This document shows, in pieces, positions 26,424 to 34,751 of a stretch of DNA of 64,000 bases. A program made the position numbers and the translations under genes. The notes beneath the pieces are model-generated. The model was not told where the DNA came from. It saw only the letters and a list, made by a program, of their open reading frames with translations, and did not search any database. The DNA is from Candidatus Poribacteria bacterium (lineage in GTDB: Bacteria; Poribacteria; WGA-4E; WGA-3G): NCBI GenBank assembly GCA_003635195.1, contig PYIY01000011.1, positions 27,199 through 91,198 of the forward strand. The letters run 5' to 3'. The number at the start of each line of letters is the position of its first letter. Position 1 is the stretch's first letter.

Positions 26424-28089
26424 TTTCGTAAATATCTTCATGCTTCTATCAATCATAGTCGTTTGGTGTGCTGCCACCGCGCTACCTGCAAACGCGGACA
26501 CAGGTATCCAATTCGTTGATGTGACGCAGGAAGCCGGTATCCACTGGAAACATACGGATGGTCGGAGTGGGCAGAAATATTTTATGGAGACGCTCGGTTC
26601 CGGTGCCGCTTTTTTTGACTACGACGCTGATGGTGATCCCGATTTGTACTTCGTTAACGGCGCACCGCTCCCGGGCTACGTCGCGCAAGAGCCCCTAACC
26701 AATTGTCTCTATCGCAATGACGGTGATGGCACTTTTACCGATGTCACTGAAAATGCTGGTGTTGGAGATACCGGTTACGGACACGGATGTGCCGTGGGGG
26801 ACTACAATAACGACGGTCAATTAGACCTTTACATCACAAACTACGGTGCCAATCGACTCTATCGCAATAACGGCGACGGCACTTTCACAGATGTCGCCGA
26901 AGCCGCTGGCGTGACGGAGCCTCGTTGGAGTTCCAGTTGTGCTTTTGCTGACTATGACGGAGATGGCAACCTTGATCTCTACGTCGTCAACTACATTGTC
27001 TTTGACATTGACGAAAACCCGTGGTGCGGACTTAAAGAGAAAGGCATCCGCGCTTACTGCGAACCTGATAACTTTCCTGCCCAATCGGATACGCTATTTC
27101 GCAACAACGGGGATGGAACATTTACCGATGTCACGAAATCGGCAGGCATTTACAATACAACCGGCAAAGGGTTAGGCATTGTCTGGGGCGACTATAATAA
27201 CGATGGGGCACCCGATATCTACGTCGCTAACGACTCTACAGAAAACTTCTTTTATCATAACAGTGGCGATGGCACCTTTGAGGAAGTCGGTTTCATGATT
27301 GGTGTAGCACTCAGCGAGAACGGTGCCGCTGAAAACGGTATGGGCACCGCTTTTGGCGATTGGAACAACGACGGGTGGCTCGACCTCACCGTTACCAACT
27401 ATGCACAACAGACGAACACCCTCTACCATAACGATGCTGACGGTTTTTTTACAGACGCAACGGCTACGACAAAGACTGCGCAGCTGACCTATCCTTACCT
27501 CGGTTGGGCAACCGCCTTTATTGATTACGACAACGATGGCTACCAAGACCTTTTTGTCGCTAACGGACATCTCCACGAGAATCTCGCCGAACTCGGACAG
27601 CAAGGTACGTATGGACAACGCAATCTGCTTTTCCGAAACAACTATAACGGCACCTTTACCGAGGTCTCGGAAACTCTCGGTCCTGGCATGAAATTGGAGG
27701 ACGTAAGCCGCGGGGCTACCTTTGCTGACTACGATTCGGATGGCGACATTGATATTGTGGTAACGAATTCAAACGCTGCACCGCGACTCCTGCGCAACGA
27801 TGGCGGGAACCGAAAAAACTATTTGCAGATCCGATTAATCGCAACAAAGGGTACGACAGATGCGATTGGGGCGCGCGTTAAGATAAAAACAGGAGAACTC
27901 ACACAGACGCGTGAGGTGAGGAGTGGCGACGGCTATCTTTCACAACGTGATCTCACGCTCCATTTCGGTATTGCGGATTATAAGCAGATAGATAGCATTG
28001 AGATTCAGTGGCGGAGTGGTGTAAGGCAACTGATCAAATCCGTACCTGCAAATCAGGTGCTTTCTCTTGAGGAAGGTGGAGATGAATAA
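26407..28089 (+). CDS. CRTAC1-like FG-GAP/VCBS and ASPIC/UnbV protein
   Basis: This 560-aa protein has a signal peptide (ATALPANAD). Its repeats carry calcium-binding D-x-D-x-D-G-x-x-D loops such as [24 protein letters not shown] and [12 protein letters not shown], each followed by [12 protein letters not shown]. This is the FG-GAP/VCBS beta-propeller type. The end ([18 protein letters not shown], then [20 protein letters not shown]) is the ASPIC/UnbV domain seen in CRTAC1. A secreted, calcium-dependent binding or adhesion role is inferred. It overlaps the TPR gene and the HHH gene. Confidence 0.93.
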   Translation: MKKRNNFVNIFMLLSIIVVWCAATALPANADTGIQFVDVTQEAGIHWKHTDGRSGQKYFMETLGSGAAFFDYDADGDPDLYFVNGAPLPGYVAQEPLTNCLYRNDGDGTFTDVTENAGVGDTGYGHGCAVGDYNNDGQLDLYITNYGANRLYRNNGDGTFTDVAEAAGVTEPRWSSSCAFADYDGDGNLDLYVVNYIVFDIDENPWCGLKEKGIRAYCEPDNFPAQSDTLFRNNGDGTFTDVTKSAGIYNTTGKGLGIVWGDYNNDGAPDIYVANDSTENFFYHNSGDGTFEEVGFMIGVALSENGAAENGMGTAFGDWNNDGWLDLTVTNYAQQTNTLYHNDADGFFTDATATTKTAQLTYPYLGWATAFIDYDNDGYQDLFVANGHLHENLAELGQQGTYGQRNLLFRNNYNGTFTEVSETLGPGMKLEDVSRGATFADYDSDGDIDIVVTNSNAAPRLLRNDGGNRKNYLQIRLIATKGTTDAIGARVKIKTGELTQTREVRSGDGYLSQRDLTLHFGIADYKQIDSIEIQWRSGVRQLIKSVPANQVLSLEEGGDE

Positions 28090-28474
28090 CGTGGAGAACG
28101 CAGTTGAACGCCATTATTGGCGGGCGGTCATTTTCCTTGTAATACTAATTTTAGCGGGGGCAGGCTTCTGGGGGATACGGCGATTCGCACCGGCGGTGTT
28201 CCTTGGAAAACCGGATATGATCGCTGTGCCGAACGATAAACCTGCACAAAATCGAGCACAGCTGACACTCAACAAACCGGCACTTCTGAACATCAATACC
28301 GCTTCAACCGAGGAACTCCAAACCCTTCCCAACATCGGCGAGGCAACAGCGCAAAGGATTGTGGATTACCGAACCCAGCACGGCAACTTTACCAGCGTAG
28401 ACGCGCTCCAGGACGTCAAAGGCATCGGCGCAAAGACGTTAGAAAAACTAAGACCTTTCGTTGATGCCAAGTAG
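28082..28474 (+). CDS. Membrane-anchored helix-hairpin-helix protein (ComEA-like)
   Basis: I start at ATG 28082, which overlaps the stop of the previous gene by 8 nt, to give 130 aa. One N-terminal transmembrane helix ([18 protein letters not shown]) precedes [20 protein letters not shown] and a second hairpin, [14 protein letters not shown]. This is the ComEA DNA-binding layout, which in competent bacteria captures DNA at the surface. No other competence genes are in the window, so DNA uptake is only a possibility; many such proteins have other roles. Confidence 0.87.
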   Translation: MNNVENAVERHYWRAVIFLVILILAGAGFWGIRRFAPAVFLGKPDMIAVPNDKPAQNRAQLTLNKPALLNINTASTEELQTLPNIGEATAQRIVDYRTQHGNFTSVDALQDVKGIGAKTLEKLRPFVDAK

Positions 28475-29038
28475 TTAGATATCTATCCTGTTGGTTTCTG
28501 TGAAAATGTGTTTAACGGGTACATCCCAGACTTGTGGGAATGTATCTTCTACGACTTGTATCTGATACGCCAGTCCAATCGGGATAGCGTGTGCACACTC
28601 TGCAAGGAATCGGTCATAGAAACCTTTACCGTATCCGAGGCGATACCCTTTACGGTCGAAGGCGATCCCGGGAACGATGATGAGTTGAAGCTCGGTTATG
28701 GGCATGAATGGACAGGTCAAATTCGGTTCCAACATACCGTAACGATGCCGGACCAACGCTGTTTTGCTTTCCTGAATTCGCCGCGGTATGAGTCGGTGCT
28801 GGTCGGTATCTACAACAGGGGCGCAGATTTGCTTTCCTGTGTGGAGTAACCTTTCAAGGAGTCCGTCGGTTTCAACTTCGCTTCTCATACTGAAATAAAG
28901 CATTATCGTATCGAAACCTTCGTTTTTTATCCAACTTGCGACGGCATCGGCAATCTGTTGACTGGACACGGCACGGAGCTCAGGCGCGAGTTCATCGCGC
29001 TGGCGAAGCACTTCAGCGCGGACGCGTTCACGTTCCAT
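28475..29038 (-). CDS. 5-formyltetrahydrofolate cyclo-ligase family protein
   Basis: This 187-aa protein fits the MTHFS (YgfA) family, which makes methenyl-THF from 5-formyl-THF with ATP. MERERVRAEVLRQRDEL is the N-terminal helix; PGIAFDRKGYRLGYGKGFYD is the nucleotide and substrate-binding signature. Length is typical. There is no obvious Shine-Dalgarno before ATG 29038. It lies downstream of the microcompartment vertex gene on the same strand, and its stop meets the plus-strand HHH gene end to end. Confidence 0.9.
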   Translation of the reverse strand: MERERVRAEVLRQRDELAPELRAVSSQQIADAVASWIKNEGFDTIMLYFSMRSEVETDGLLERLLHTGKQICAPVVDTDQHRLIPRRIQESKTALVRHRYGMLEPNLTCPFMPITELQLIIVPGIAFDRKGYRLGYGKGFYDRFLAECAHAIPIGLAYQIQVVEDTFPQVWDVPVKHIFTETNRIDI

Positions 29039-29095
29039 TGTTTTGTTCTCTTGTAGATGCGCGTGTGGGAAGGGTTTGTAACCCGGATCCCTTTT

Positions 29096-29383
29096 CTACT
29101 TATGATACCGAACTTTTCCAGCGATTTCGACGGTATCAACAATCGCCATGATCACGGCATCGATCGGTTTGTTTGATGTAACTTCGGTCTGCCGGGCGGA
29201 ACTCCCTGTCGCAATGAGAACAATCTCGCCGATACCCGCGCCAACCGCATCCACAGCGACTGTGTATTTCCGATCGACTTCGCCATTCAGATCCACATCT
29301 TGGACAACCATCAGCTTGCTTCCGATGAGTTTCTCATCTTTCTGCGTCGCCACGACTGTCCCGGTAACTTTTCCAAGGATCAT
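29096..29383 (-). CDS. eutN: Bacterial microcompartment vertex protein (EutN/CcmL family)
   Basis: This 95-aa BMC-P protein forms pentamers that cap the vertices of microcompartment shells. It has the family start MILGKVTGTVVATQKDEKL and GSKLMVVQDVD, then GAGIGEIVLIATGSSARQTE, which matches the pore-region signature. The end (NKPIDAVIMAIVDTVEI) is also typical. No shell hexamer (BMC-H) or encapsulated enzyme gene lies in the window, and a TnpB element is just upstream. The cargo pathway therefore cannot be named. AAAGGG lies 9 nt before the ATG. Confidence 0.93.
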   Translation of the reverse strand: MILGKVTGTVVATQKDEKLIGSKLMVVQDVDLNGEVDRKYTVAVDAVGAGIGEIVLIATGSSARQTEVTSNKPIDAVIMAIVDTVEIAGKVRYHK

Positions 29384-29454
29384 CTCATTAAACCCTTTCT
29401 TGTTGAGGTGAGGCCTCTGTCCATACTATCTTTCCTACATTCGCAGTTTAAAAA

Positions 29455-29600
29455 TAGTTCACTTTGCACTATTTCTGTCCGTCATAGGTACCCACTACCT
29501 GAAGGTAGGAGCTTGTGCTTCCTCGCGACTGCGGTTTTCTCAGAGAGTCCACCGTCTTAGTGTCGCTCCACTTTAGGCAGCCAAGCCTGCCCGTTTGATA
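29455..29600 (-). ncRNA. Candidate omega (right-end) RNA of TnpB
   Basis: TnpB nucleases use an RNA made from the 3' end of their gene and the element right end. Here, after the tnpB stop, the minus strand runs into a CTACCTTCAGGTAG hairpin (29495-29508). The right-end hairpin style is typical of the family. Boundaries and expression are inferred from position only. Confidence 0.45.
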
Positions 29601-30685
29601 TTGATAGCCGCGTTGATGTCTCTATCGTGGTGGGAACCACATTCAGGACATGCCCACTGTCTATCTGAAAGAGAAAGGTTTTCGTTTTTGTACCCACAAT
29701 CACTGCAAGGTTTGGTTGTCGCAGTCCACTGACTGATTTTCTGAAACTTTTTGCCGTGCTTTGCACACTTTTGCTCCAGTATCTGAAGGAACTGGGAGAA
29801 GGCATGGTCAGAAACTTTACGTCCCCAAAGCCGTTTCATACCGTCAAGGTTCAGTGTCTCAAAAATGAGTATATCAAACTCGGAGCAGAATTTGTCAGCA
29901 AGTTTCCACTGCCAATCTGCTCTTTGTCGCGCAACTTTTCTGTGTTGTCTTGCCAAAGCACGGCACGCACGGTACCAGTTATTAGAACCTTTGACTTTAC
30001 GACTCAGTGCTTTGCTCAGGGATCGCAACGTGTTGAGTGATTGCTTGAAAAACTGCGGTGATTCTATTTTCTTGCCTTCGTCACTTGTGAGGAATGTTTT
30101 ATTTCCGTAATCAAACCCTGCGCTCTTACCCGTCTTGAGTTTCGGTTCGGAATCCTTAACATTCTCGCACGAAAAGCATATCCAATAGTCGCCGCACTTA
30201 TCACGTTTGATGGTAATCGTCTTGATATTTCCTTTGATTTCGCGGTGTTTGTGGAAAGAGAACCATGTCCCTATACAGTTGATTTTGATACGATTTCCTT
30301 CAAGTGTATAACCTGCTTGTGTGAAGGTCATGGAACTATATTTCTGACGCGGTTTGATCTTCGGTCTACCCACTTTACGTGTTGTTTTACCGGCTTTACG
30401 GTCTTCTATATTCTCAAAAAATGCGTCCTGTGATTTACCGTAACGTAACACAACGTCTTGAACAACTTGACTCGGCAAATCCGCCCAATGCGGTTTGGTT
30501 GTTTTTTTAAGTTTTCTGAGGTGTGCCTTCAAACGATACATAGATATGTTTTTACCGAATATACGATAATATCTACGGGCAAGCAGCAGGATATGGACAT
30601 GGATTTGCCACAGATCGTCAATCATATTGCCGATTTTGATTGTATTAGATTGATTTTGAAGTTTGAACTTGTATGATTTTCTCAT
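29573..30685 (-). CDS. tnpB: TnpB RNA-guided nuclease (IS200/IS605 OrfB)
   Basis: This 370-aa protein has an intact RuvC-like nuclease: Asp192 in GFDYGNKTF, Glu276 in LIFETLNLDGM and the HHDRDINAAINI motif (Asp354/356). The zinc finger uses Cys327, Cys330, Cys346 and Cys349 (CSDCG, CPECG). The N-terminal QNQSNTIKIGNMIDDLWQIH is the family start. No frameshift is seen, so it is probably functional. TnpB promotes retention of the element by cutting the donor joint under RNA guidance. The ATG follows a conserved leader and promoter. Confidence 0.95.
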   Translation of the reverse strand: MRKSYKFKLQNQSNTIKIGNMIDDLWQIHVHILLLARRYYRIFGKNISMYRLKAHLRKLKKTTKPHWADLPSQVVQDVVLRYGKSQDAFFENIEDRKAGKTTRKVGRPKIKPRQKYSSMTFTQAGYTLEGNRIKINCIGTWFSFHKHREIKGNIKTITIKRDKCGDYWICFSCENVKDSEPKLKTGKSAGFDYGNKTFLTSDEGKKIESPQFFKQSLNTLRSLSKALSRKVKGSNNWYRACRALARQHRKVARQRADWQWKLADKFCSEFDILIFETLNLDGMKRLWGRKVSDHAFSQFLQILEQKCAKHGKKFQKISQWTATTKPCSDCGYKNENLSLSDRQWACPECGSHHDRDINAAINIKRAGLAA

Positions 30686-30781
30686 GGTATATCAGGTATC
30701 AGGCTTTTAGCTCCTGTCAAGTGAGAGGCAGACACATTACCGAGAGGTAACGCTTGACGTGTCTGCCAACCTGATACTATA

Positions 30782-30810
30782 ATTATACTACGTTTTTTCA
30801 ACAATGCCAA
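30782..30810 (-). promoter_or_regulatory. tnpB promoter (copy 1)
   Basis: On the minus strand TTGGCA (30810-30805) and TATAAT (30787-30782) are separated by 17 bp. The downstream leader contains a GTTACC...GGTAAT stem before the tnpB ATG. The second element copy has the same arrangement with a perfect TTGACA. Confidence 0.6.
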
Positions 30811-30836
30811 GTTTATTTTTCGACACAAACCTAACG

Positions 30837-30899
30837 CCCGTCTACATCCGCTACCTAAAGGGTTTTTGCTTGGGTGTTTCTTCTAGGGGGTTTGACGGG
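30837..30899. repeat. Left-end palindrome of the TnpB element (copy 1)
   Basis: CCCGTC at 30837-30842 is complementary to GACGGG at 30894-30899, with internal partial pairing (AACCCTT-type tracts). The minus-strand GATGTAGACGGGCGTT is identical to the copy at the window end. Confidence 0.6.
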
Positions 30900-31018
30900 G
30901 GAATGCTAAAATTATACACGAAACCCGCTGAAATTTCAACTGACAATCTATAAAGTGCATCCGAAAATGTGTATAACCAGAGTTTTTATACGGATGCTAC
31001 TTCAACGAGAGGCTAAAG

Positions 31019-31066
31019 ATGAATCCGTGTGATCGGGGTAATCCGCGACAATCCGTGATTTAGACG
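31019..31066. repeat. AATCCGTG/AATCCGCG short-unit repeat
   Basis: Three or four related units (GAATCCGTG, GGTAATCCGCG, ACAATCCGTGATT) occur in about 48 nt upstream of the ThiO-like gene. This type of sequence is often dispersed in intergenic regions of environmental genomes. Function is unknown. Confidence 0.45.
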
Positions 31067-31107
31067 ACATCGAGGCAGTTTGCAAAATAGTGTGCCGTAA
31101 CACAAGT

Positions 31108-31137
31108 TTGACAAGCAACTGATTCGTATGCTAAACT
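31108..31137 (+). promoter_or_regulatory. Sigma70-like promoter of the ThiO-like gene
   Basis: TTGACA (31108-31113) and TAAACT (31132-31137) with an 18-bp spacer lie 36 nt before the TTG start. GGAGGG is at 31164-31169. Confidence 0.55.
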
Positions 31138-31173
31138 ATTTCTAACGGATAGCCTGATAAAGCGGAGGGAAAC

Positions 31174-32280
31174 TTGAACGGGAATCACGCAGATGTCATC
31201 ATTATTGGTGGAGGCATTATCGGGTGTGCCATCGCTTACAATCTTGCCAAGCGAGACGTAAAACCGCTGTTGATTGACAAAGCAACCGCTGTCGGTACAG
31301 AGGCCTCGTGGGCAGGCGCAGGGATTCTCACCTCACACGCCACAACGCATGAACCGTATCCGACGCTCTGCCGTGCGAGTCTTGCGCTCTATCCAGCGTT
31401 AGCGGAAGAACTTCGGGAAGAAACCCAAATAGATATTGAATTCATCCAGTCTGGCACGTTGTCGGTATTTTTCAACGCAGCTGAGGCTGCAGGGTTAATC
31501 GGACTTGCAGACCGACGCGTAAAACGCGGCTTTTCAGCAGAGGTCTTGACAACCGAGCAGGCGTTACAGTTAGAGCCAACACTCTCAAAATCTATCGCTG
31601 GGGCGGTTCTGTTTCCTGAGGACGCACAAGTACGCAATCCAAAGATGGTGACTGCACTTGCAAAAGGTGCCGCGCAACTTGATGCGAAATTTCTATTAGG
31701 CAATCCAGTCACTAACTTTATCCGAGAGGATGCGCGCGTTATCGGTGTCGTTGTGAATGGCGAAACCTTGTACGCTGACACCTTCGTGATGGCCGCGGGG
31801 TGCTGGACGGGGACACTGACTGCTCAGCTGGATATACCAATACAGATTGAACCCGCGAAGGGACAGATTGTCCTCATTGAAGCGATGCCACCCCCTTTTC
31901 AGCATATTGTTGATGGCCTGGGTATCTATATCGTGCCGAGGGCGGATGGCAAAATTCTACTCGGTGCAACTGTGGAATACGTCGGCTATGACAAAACCGC
32001 GACCCTGGACGGAGCGAAGCAGATGATTGACGCGGGCATCGCCATCGCGCCTCAACTTGCACGCAGTGCTTTCGTACAAACGTGGGCAGGTTTACGTCCT
32101 TATGCCAAAAACGGTCCCTTACTTGGCTATCTGCCGGGGTATGACAATGTTATCTTGGCATCTGGACATTTCAAAAATGGCATTCTCCTTGCACCGATCA
32201 CAGGGCAGCTCATTGCTGAGCTGCTCACAACTGGGCAACCTTCACTGCCCCTGGAGCCGTTTCAACCCGTTGCGCCCTAA
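31174..32280 (+). CDS. thiO: Glycine oxidase-like FAD-dependent oxidoreductase (ThiO type)
   Basis: This 368-aa DAO-family flavoprotein starts at TTG 31174, 4 nt after GGAGGG. ADVIIIGGGIIGCAIAYNLA binds FAD ADP, and LIDKATAVGTEASWAGAGIL is characteristic of ThiO-like glycine oxidases. The end, TWAGLRPYAKNGPLLGYLPG then ASGHFKNGILLAPITG, is the second FAD signature. ThiO makes iminoglycine for thiazole synthesis of thiamine in aerobes. No other thiamine gene lies in the window, so assignment rests on similarity to the family pattern alone. Confidence 0.85.
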   Translation: MNGNHADVIIIGGGIIGCAIAYNLAKRDVKPLLIDKATAVGTEASWAGAGILTSHATTHEPYPTLCRASLALYPALAEELREETQIDIEFIQSGTLSVFFNAAEAAGLIGLADRRVKRGFSAEVLTTEQALQLEPTLSKSIAGAVLFPEDAQVRNPKMVTALAKGAAQLDAKFLLGNPVTNFIREDARVIGVVVNGETLYADTFVMAAGCWTGTLTAQLDIPIQIEPAKGQIVLIEAMPPPFQHIVDGLGIYIVPRADGKILLGATVEYVGYDKTATLDGAKQMIDAGIAIAPQLARSAFVQTWAGLRPYAKNGPLLGYLPGYDNVILASGHFKNGILLAPITGQLIAELLTTGQPSLPLEPFQPVAP

Positions 32281-32463
32281 GAAAAATGTGCCACACGCCT
32301 CGAAAAATTGAGACTAAAGATGAAAATATATTTTTTTTTAATTTTAAATGAATTGTTTTAAAGTCTATGGGTTAAAGTATTGACAATCTTTTTTATTAAT
32401 CAAAAAAGGGGTATCGAATATTACCCCTGTCTAATGACTAACCTACTTAGGAGGGTTATAATA

Positions 32464-32730
32464 ATGTATCAAAGTGTTTTGTGTTTAACAACGGCACCGT
32501 CTCAAACTTGGGCGGTTGGCAAGAGTGTATGGAATAGCGGTAGTAGAGGTAAGGACAGGGATTGTGCTTTAGGAGAGCGCACCTCAAGAAAGGCACGGGC
32601 ATCTAAAACTGCCGACGTGCACCGTTGTTGGACTACGACTCGATTATGGAGAAGGCACAGGCCAAGGAGCGAACAAGCAGGCATCCTCCACTATGCCGGA
32701 ATGGAAGGAGGGTTACGCGCCTTCGCTTGA
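32464..32730 (+). CDS. Possible leader ORF or structured 5' leader of the sigma-factor gene
   Basis: An ATG at 32464 has a strong AGGAGGG (32450-32456), and an 88-codon frame follows. Its composition is strange: MYQSVLCLTTAPSQTWAVG, then many Arg, Ser and Trp, with no domain. A second strong ribosome site and the sigma factor ATG come 27 nt after its end. It may be a short translated leader, or the DNA may encode a structured RNA. I favour a regulatory leader over a real protein but cannot decide. Confidence 0.3.
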   Translation: MYQSVLCLTTAPSQTWAVGKSVWNSGSRGKDRDCALGERTSRKARASKTADVHRCWTTTRLWRRHRPRSEQAGILHYAGMEGGLRAFA

Positions 32731-32756
32731 AACGCTCCTCGTTTGAGGAGACAAGC

Positions 32757-33347
32757 ATGATACACACTGACGAGCAGTTGATGCTCTCTGTGAAGGATGG
32801 AAACAGAGACGCATTCCGAATTTTAACCGAGCGACATTATACAAACACTTTAAACTTTATCTATCGATTTGTCAAAAATCGAACACTTGCGGAAGACCTC
32901 TGTCAGGAAACATTCTTACGGTTATGGCGCTGCGTCCCATCGTACCGACCCATTGCCAAATTTAGAACATTTCTTTATCATATCGCCAAGAATGTCTGTT
33001 TGAAACAGTTGGCGAAGGAGCAGAGGAACCCTCGGGTCGAATCATTGGATACGCATTATGGAGACGATGATGAATACTCGCCCCCAATTGCGGGTGCTAT
33101 AGCGGATACACGTTATTCCCCGGAGGGACTAATCATTGCCAAAGAGACCTACGAGGCGATTCAGACTGCAATCGCTAAGTTATCAAAGGAGCATCAAGTG
33201 GTGTTCCGCTTGACAGAAGTTCAAGGATTGTCGTATCAGGAGGTCGCGACGCTCCTCGAATGTCCGATTGGTACCGTTGCCTCGCGAAAAAACGCCGCGA
33301 TTCAACAACTCCGGAAATTTTTAGCACCCTATAGAGCGAACCTATAA
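32757..33347 (+). CDS. ECF-type RNA polymerase sigma factor
   Basis: This 196-aa product starts at ATG 32757, preceded by GAGGAG (32745-32750); more distal starts give an atypical basic N-terminus. Region 2 includes YTNTLNFIYRFVKNRTLAED then LCQETFLRLWR, and region 4 is EVQGLSYQEVATLLECPIGT followed by VASRKNAAIQQLRKFL. It is an extracytoplasmic-function sigma factor. No anti-sigma factor is adjacent; a 61-aa membrane protein gene follows after a strong terminator. Its regulon is unknown. Confidence 0.93.
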   Translation: MIHTDEQLMLSVKDGNRDAFRILTERHYTNTLNFIYRFVKNRTLAEDLCQETFLRLWRCVPSYRPIAKFRTFLYHIAKNVCLKQLAKEQRNPRVESLDTHYGDDDEYSPPIAGAIADTRYSPEGLIIAKETYEAIQTAIAKLSKEHQVVFRLTEVQGLSYQEVATLLECPIGTVASRKNAAIQQLRKFLAPYRANL

Positions 33348-33385
33348 TATTGAAGTCTTTAGACTTCGGATGTCCAAGCCGTTTT

Positions 33386-33420
33386 GCACTCTGGCGCGCC
33401 TCGCGTCAGAGTGCTTTTTT
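33386..33420 (+). terminator. Rho-independent terminator after the sigma factor gene
   Basis: GCACTCTG (33386-33393) pairs with CAGAGTGC (33407-33414), extended by three more inner pairs including one G-U, and is followed by six T. It lies 39 nt after the sigma-factor stop. Confidence 0.88.
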
Positions 33421-33496
33421 CGTGGACTTTCATAGTGAAATCGGCTATGCTATCCTTTAAAACCTATCTATTATTCTCATAACAGGGGGTAGACAA

Positions 33497-33682
33497 ATGG
33501 GAGACTTGCAAGGTCTTGCTGTTTTGGTGATGCTGTTAGGTATATTTAGCACAATTTTTTGGATGGTTGTGAGTTGGCGCGCAATGAAGGCACACGAGAA
33601 ACTCGCTGATGCTGTTGAACGGATGATGCTACAACAATCGGCTATTCGGGAAATGCAATCTCGGTCGTCGCAGGATGAATAA
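33497..33682 (+). CDS. Small single-pass membrane protein
   Basis: This 61-aa product starts at ATG 33497, preceded by AGGGGG 7 nt away. One transmembrane helix covers residues about 5-28 (LQGLAVLVMLLGIFSTIFWM), followed by an amphipathic charged tail (HEKLADAVERMMLQQ). Such small proteins are often subunits or regulators of membrane complexes. Nothing close in the window suggests a partner; the terminator before it separates it from the sigma factor gene. Confidence 0.7.
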   Translation: MGDLQGLAVLVMLLGIFSTIFWMVVSWRAMKAHEKLADAVERMMLQQSAIREMQSRSSQDE

Positions 33683-34009
33683 GGATACCATGACGAGCGG
33701 ATTTTATCTCATACAAACTAACGTGAATTGTAGGGCAAGGTCCCGGACCTTAGCCCTATAACCGTTTAAAATGGCGGCGTAGAGAGGGCACACACAACCC
33801 GTTTCTATAGAATTTTTGAGAAGTGAAGATTAAAAGAAACAAGCAGATGTTCTTTCTGATGAATGGACCCACAAGTATCTTGATTTGAGGGTTAGATGAA
33901 ACAATTTGATGGACAATTGAGATAAGTTGGTTTATGATGTGACGTGAAATAAAAAAGAAAATGACCCATTCTTCTTGGTAAATTTCGGACGACAGAAAGA
34001 GATAGAACG
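33683..34009. other. Intergenic region with a GTAGGG-type palindrome
   Basis: The 327 bases hold no convincing gene. At about 33730-33758 the imperfect palindrome TAGGGCAAGGTCC / GGACCTTAGCCCTA resembles the pair at 911-992. The rest is AT-rich, with no clear promoter. Confidence 0.5.
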
Positions 34010-34729
34010 ATGCAAAGCACACTTTCCAAAATCAAAGCACTCACCTTTGATGTCTTTGGCACAGTTGTAGACTGGTACGGTTCAATCGTTGCCGAAGGCG
34101 AAAAATTTGGGGATACCCACAACATTGATATTGATTGGGCACAGTTCGCTTTGAAATGGCGTGCTGGATACGGACCCGCGATGGACAAAGTGCGACGTGG
34201 CGAATTACCGTGGCAGAATATTGACGCACTGCATCGGCGCATCTTAGATGATCTTCTTGCCGAATTCAAAATCGTCGGTTTAAGCGAAGATGATAAAGAT
34301 CATCTGAATCGGGTCTGGCATCGCCTCAAACCGTGGCCCGATGCTATTAGTGGATTAGAACGGCTCCGCAGGCGATATATCGTTGCAACACTCTCTAACG
34401 GCAATGTCGCGCTGTTGACAAACATGGCAAAATTCGCAGGACTGCCGTGGGATTGTATCTTGTCTGCTGAGTTAACACAGCATTACAAACCCGACCCAGA
34501 GGTCTATCAAACCGCTGCCGACTTGCTCGCTCTATCTCCCAATGAAGTTATGATGGTCGCCGCGCATCCCGGTGATCTCCGAGCCGCACAAGCCGTCGGT
34601 TTTCAAACAGCGTTGGTCCCGCGCCCTTTGGAATACGGTCCTGACAATACCCGCGAAGTAACCGCACACCTGTCCGACATCGTCGCCAGCGATTTTAACG
34701 AACTGGCGGATCTGTTGGGGATAACATAA
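34010..34729 (+). CDS. HAD-family hydrolase, haloacid dehalogenase type II-like
   Basis: This 239-aa protein begins ALTFDVFGTVVDWYGSIVAE, with the nucleophile Asp14 and DVFGT as in type II L-2-haloacid dehalogenases. Motif II is in TLSNGN, the lysine motif in LTQHYKPDPEVYQTAA, and the final acidic/His motif in MMVAAHPGDLRAAQAVGF. Many members dephosphorylate or act on other small substrates, so dehalogenation is a family name here rather than a shown activity. The Uma2 gene starts 22 nt downstream on the same strand. Confidence 0.87.
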   Translation: MQSTLSKIKALTFDVFGTVVDWYGSIVAEGEKFGDTHNIDIDWAQFALKWRAGYGPAMDKVRRGELPWQNIDALHRRILDDLLAEFKIVGLSEDDKDHLNRVWHRLKPWPDAISGLERLRRRYIVATLSNGNVALLTNMAKFAGLPWDCILSAELTQHYKPDPEVYQTAADLLALSPNEVMMVAAHPGDLRAAQAVGFQTALVPRPLEYGPDNTREVTAHLSDIVASDFNELADLLGIT

Positions 34730-34751
34730 AACATATTACGGAGGAACGAAA

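Larger units (their letters stand above)
29440..30905 (-). mobile_element. TnpB-only IS200/IS605-type element
   Basis: The unit holds a full-length tnpB, a right-end hairpin region downstream (29460-29572) and a left-end palindrome at 30837-30899, where CCCGTC and GACGGG bracket the stem. No tnpA is present, so it depends on a transposase elsewhere. The left-end palindrome, promoter and leader are repeated at 63764-63957 before a second tnpB. Exact ends are not defined; the limits given are approximate. Confidence 0.75.

Noticed and set aside
28082..28474. Complete competence system
   Set aside because: Only a ComEA-like HHH protein is present; no ComEC, pilus or DprA genes were found in the window.
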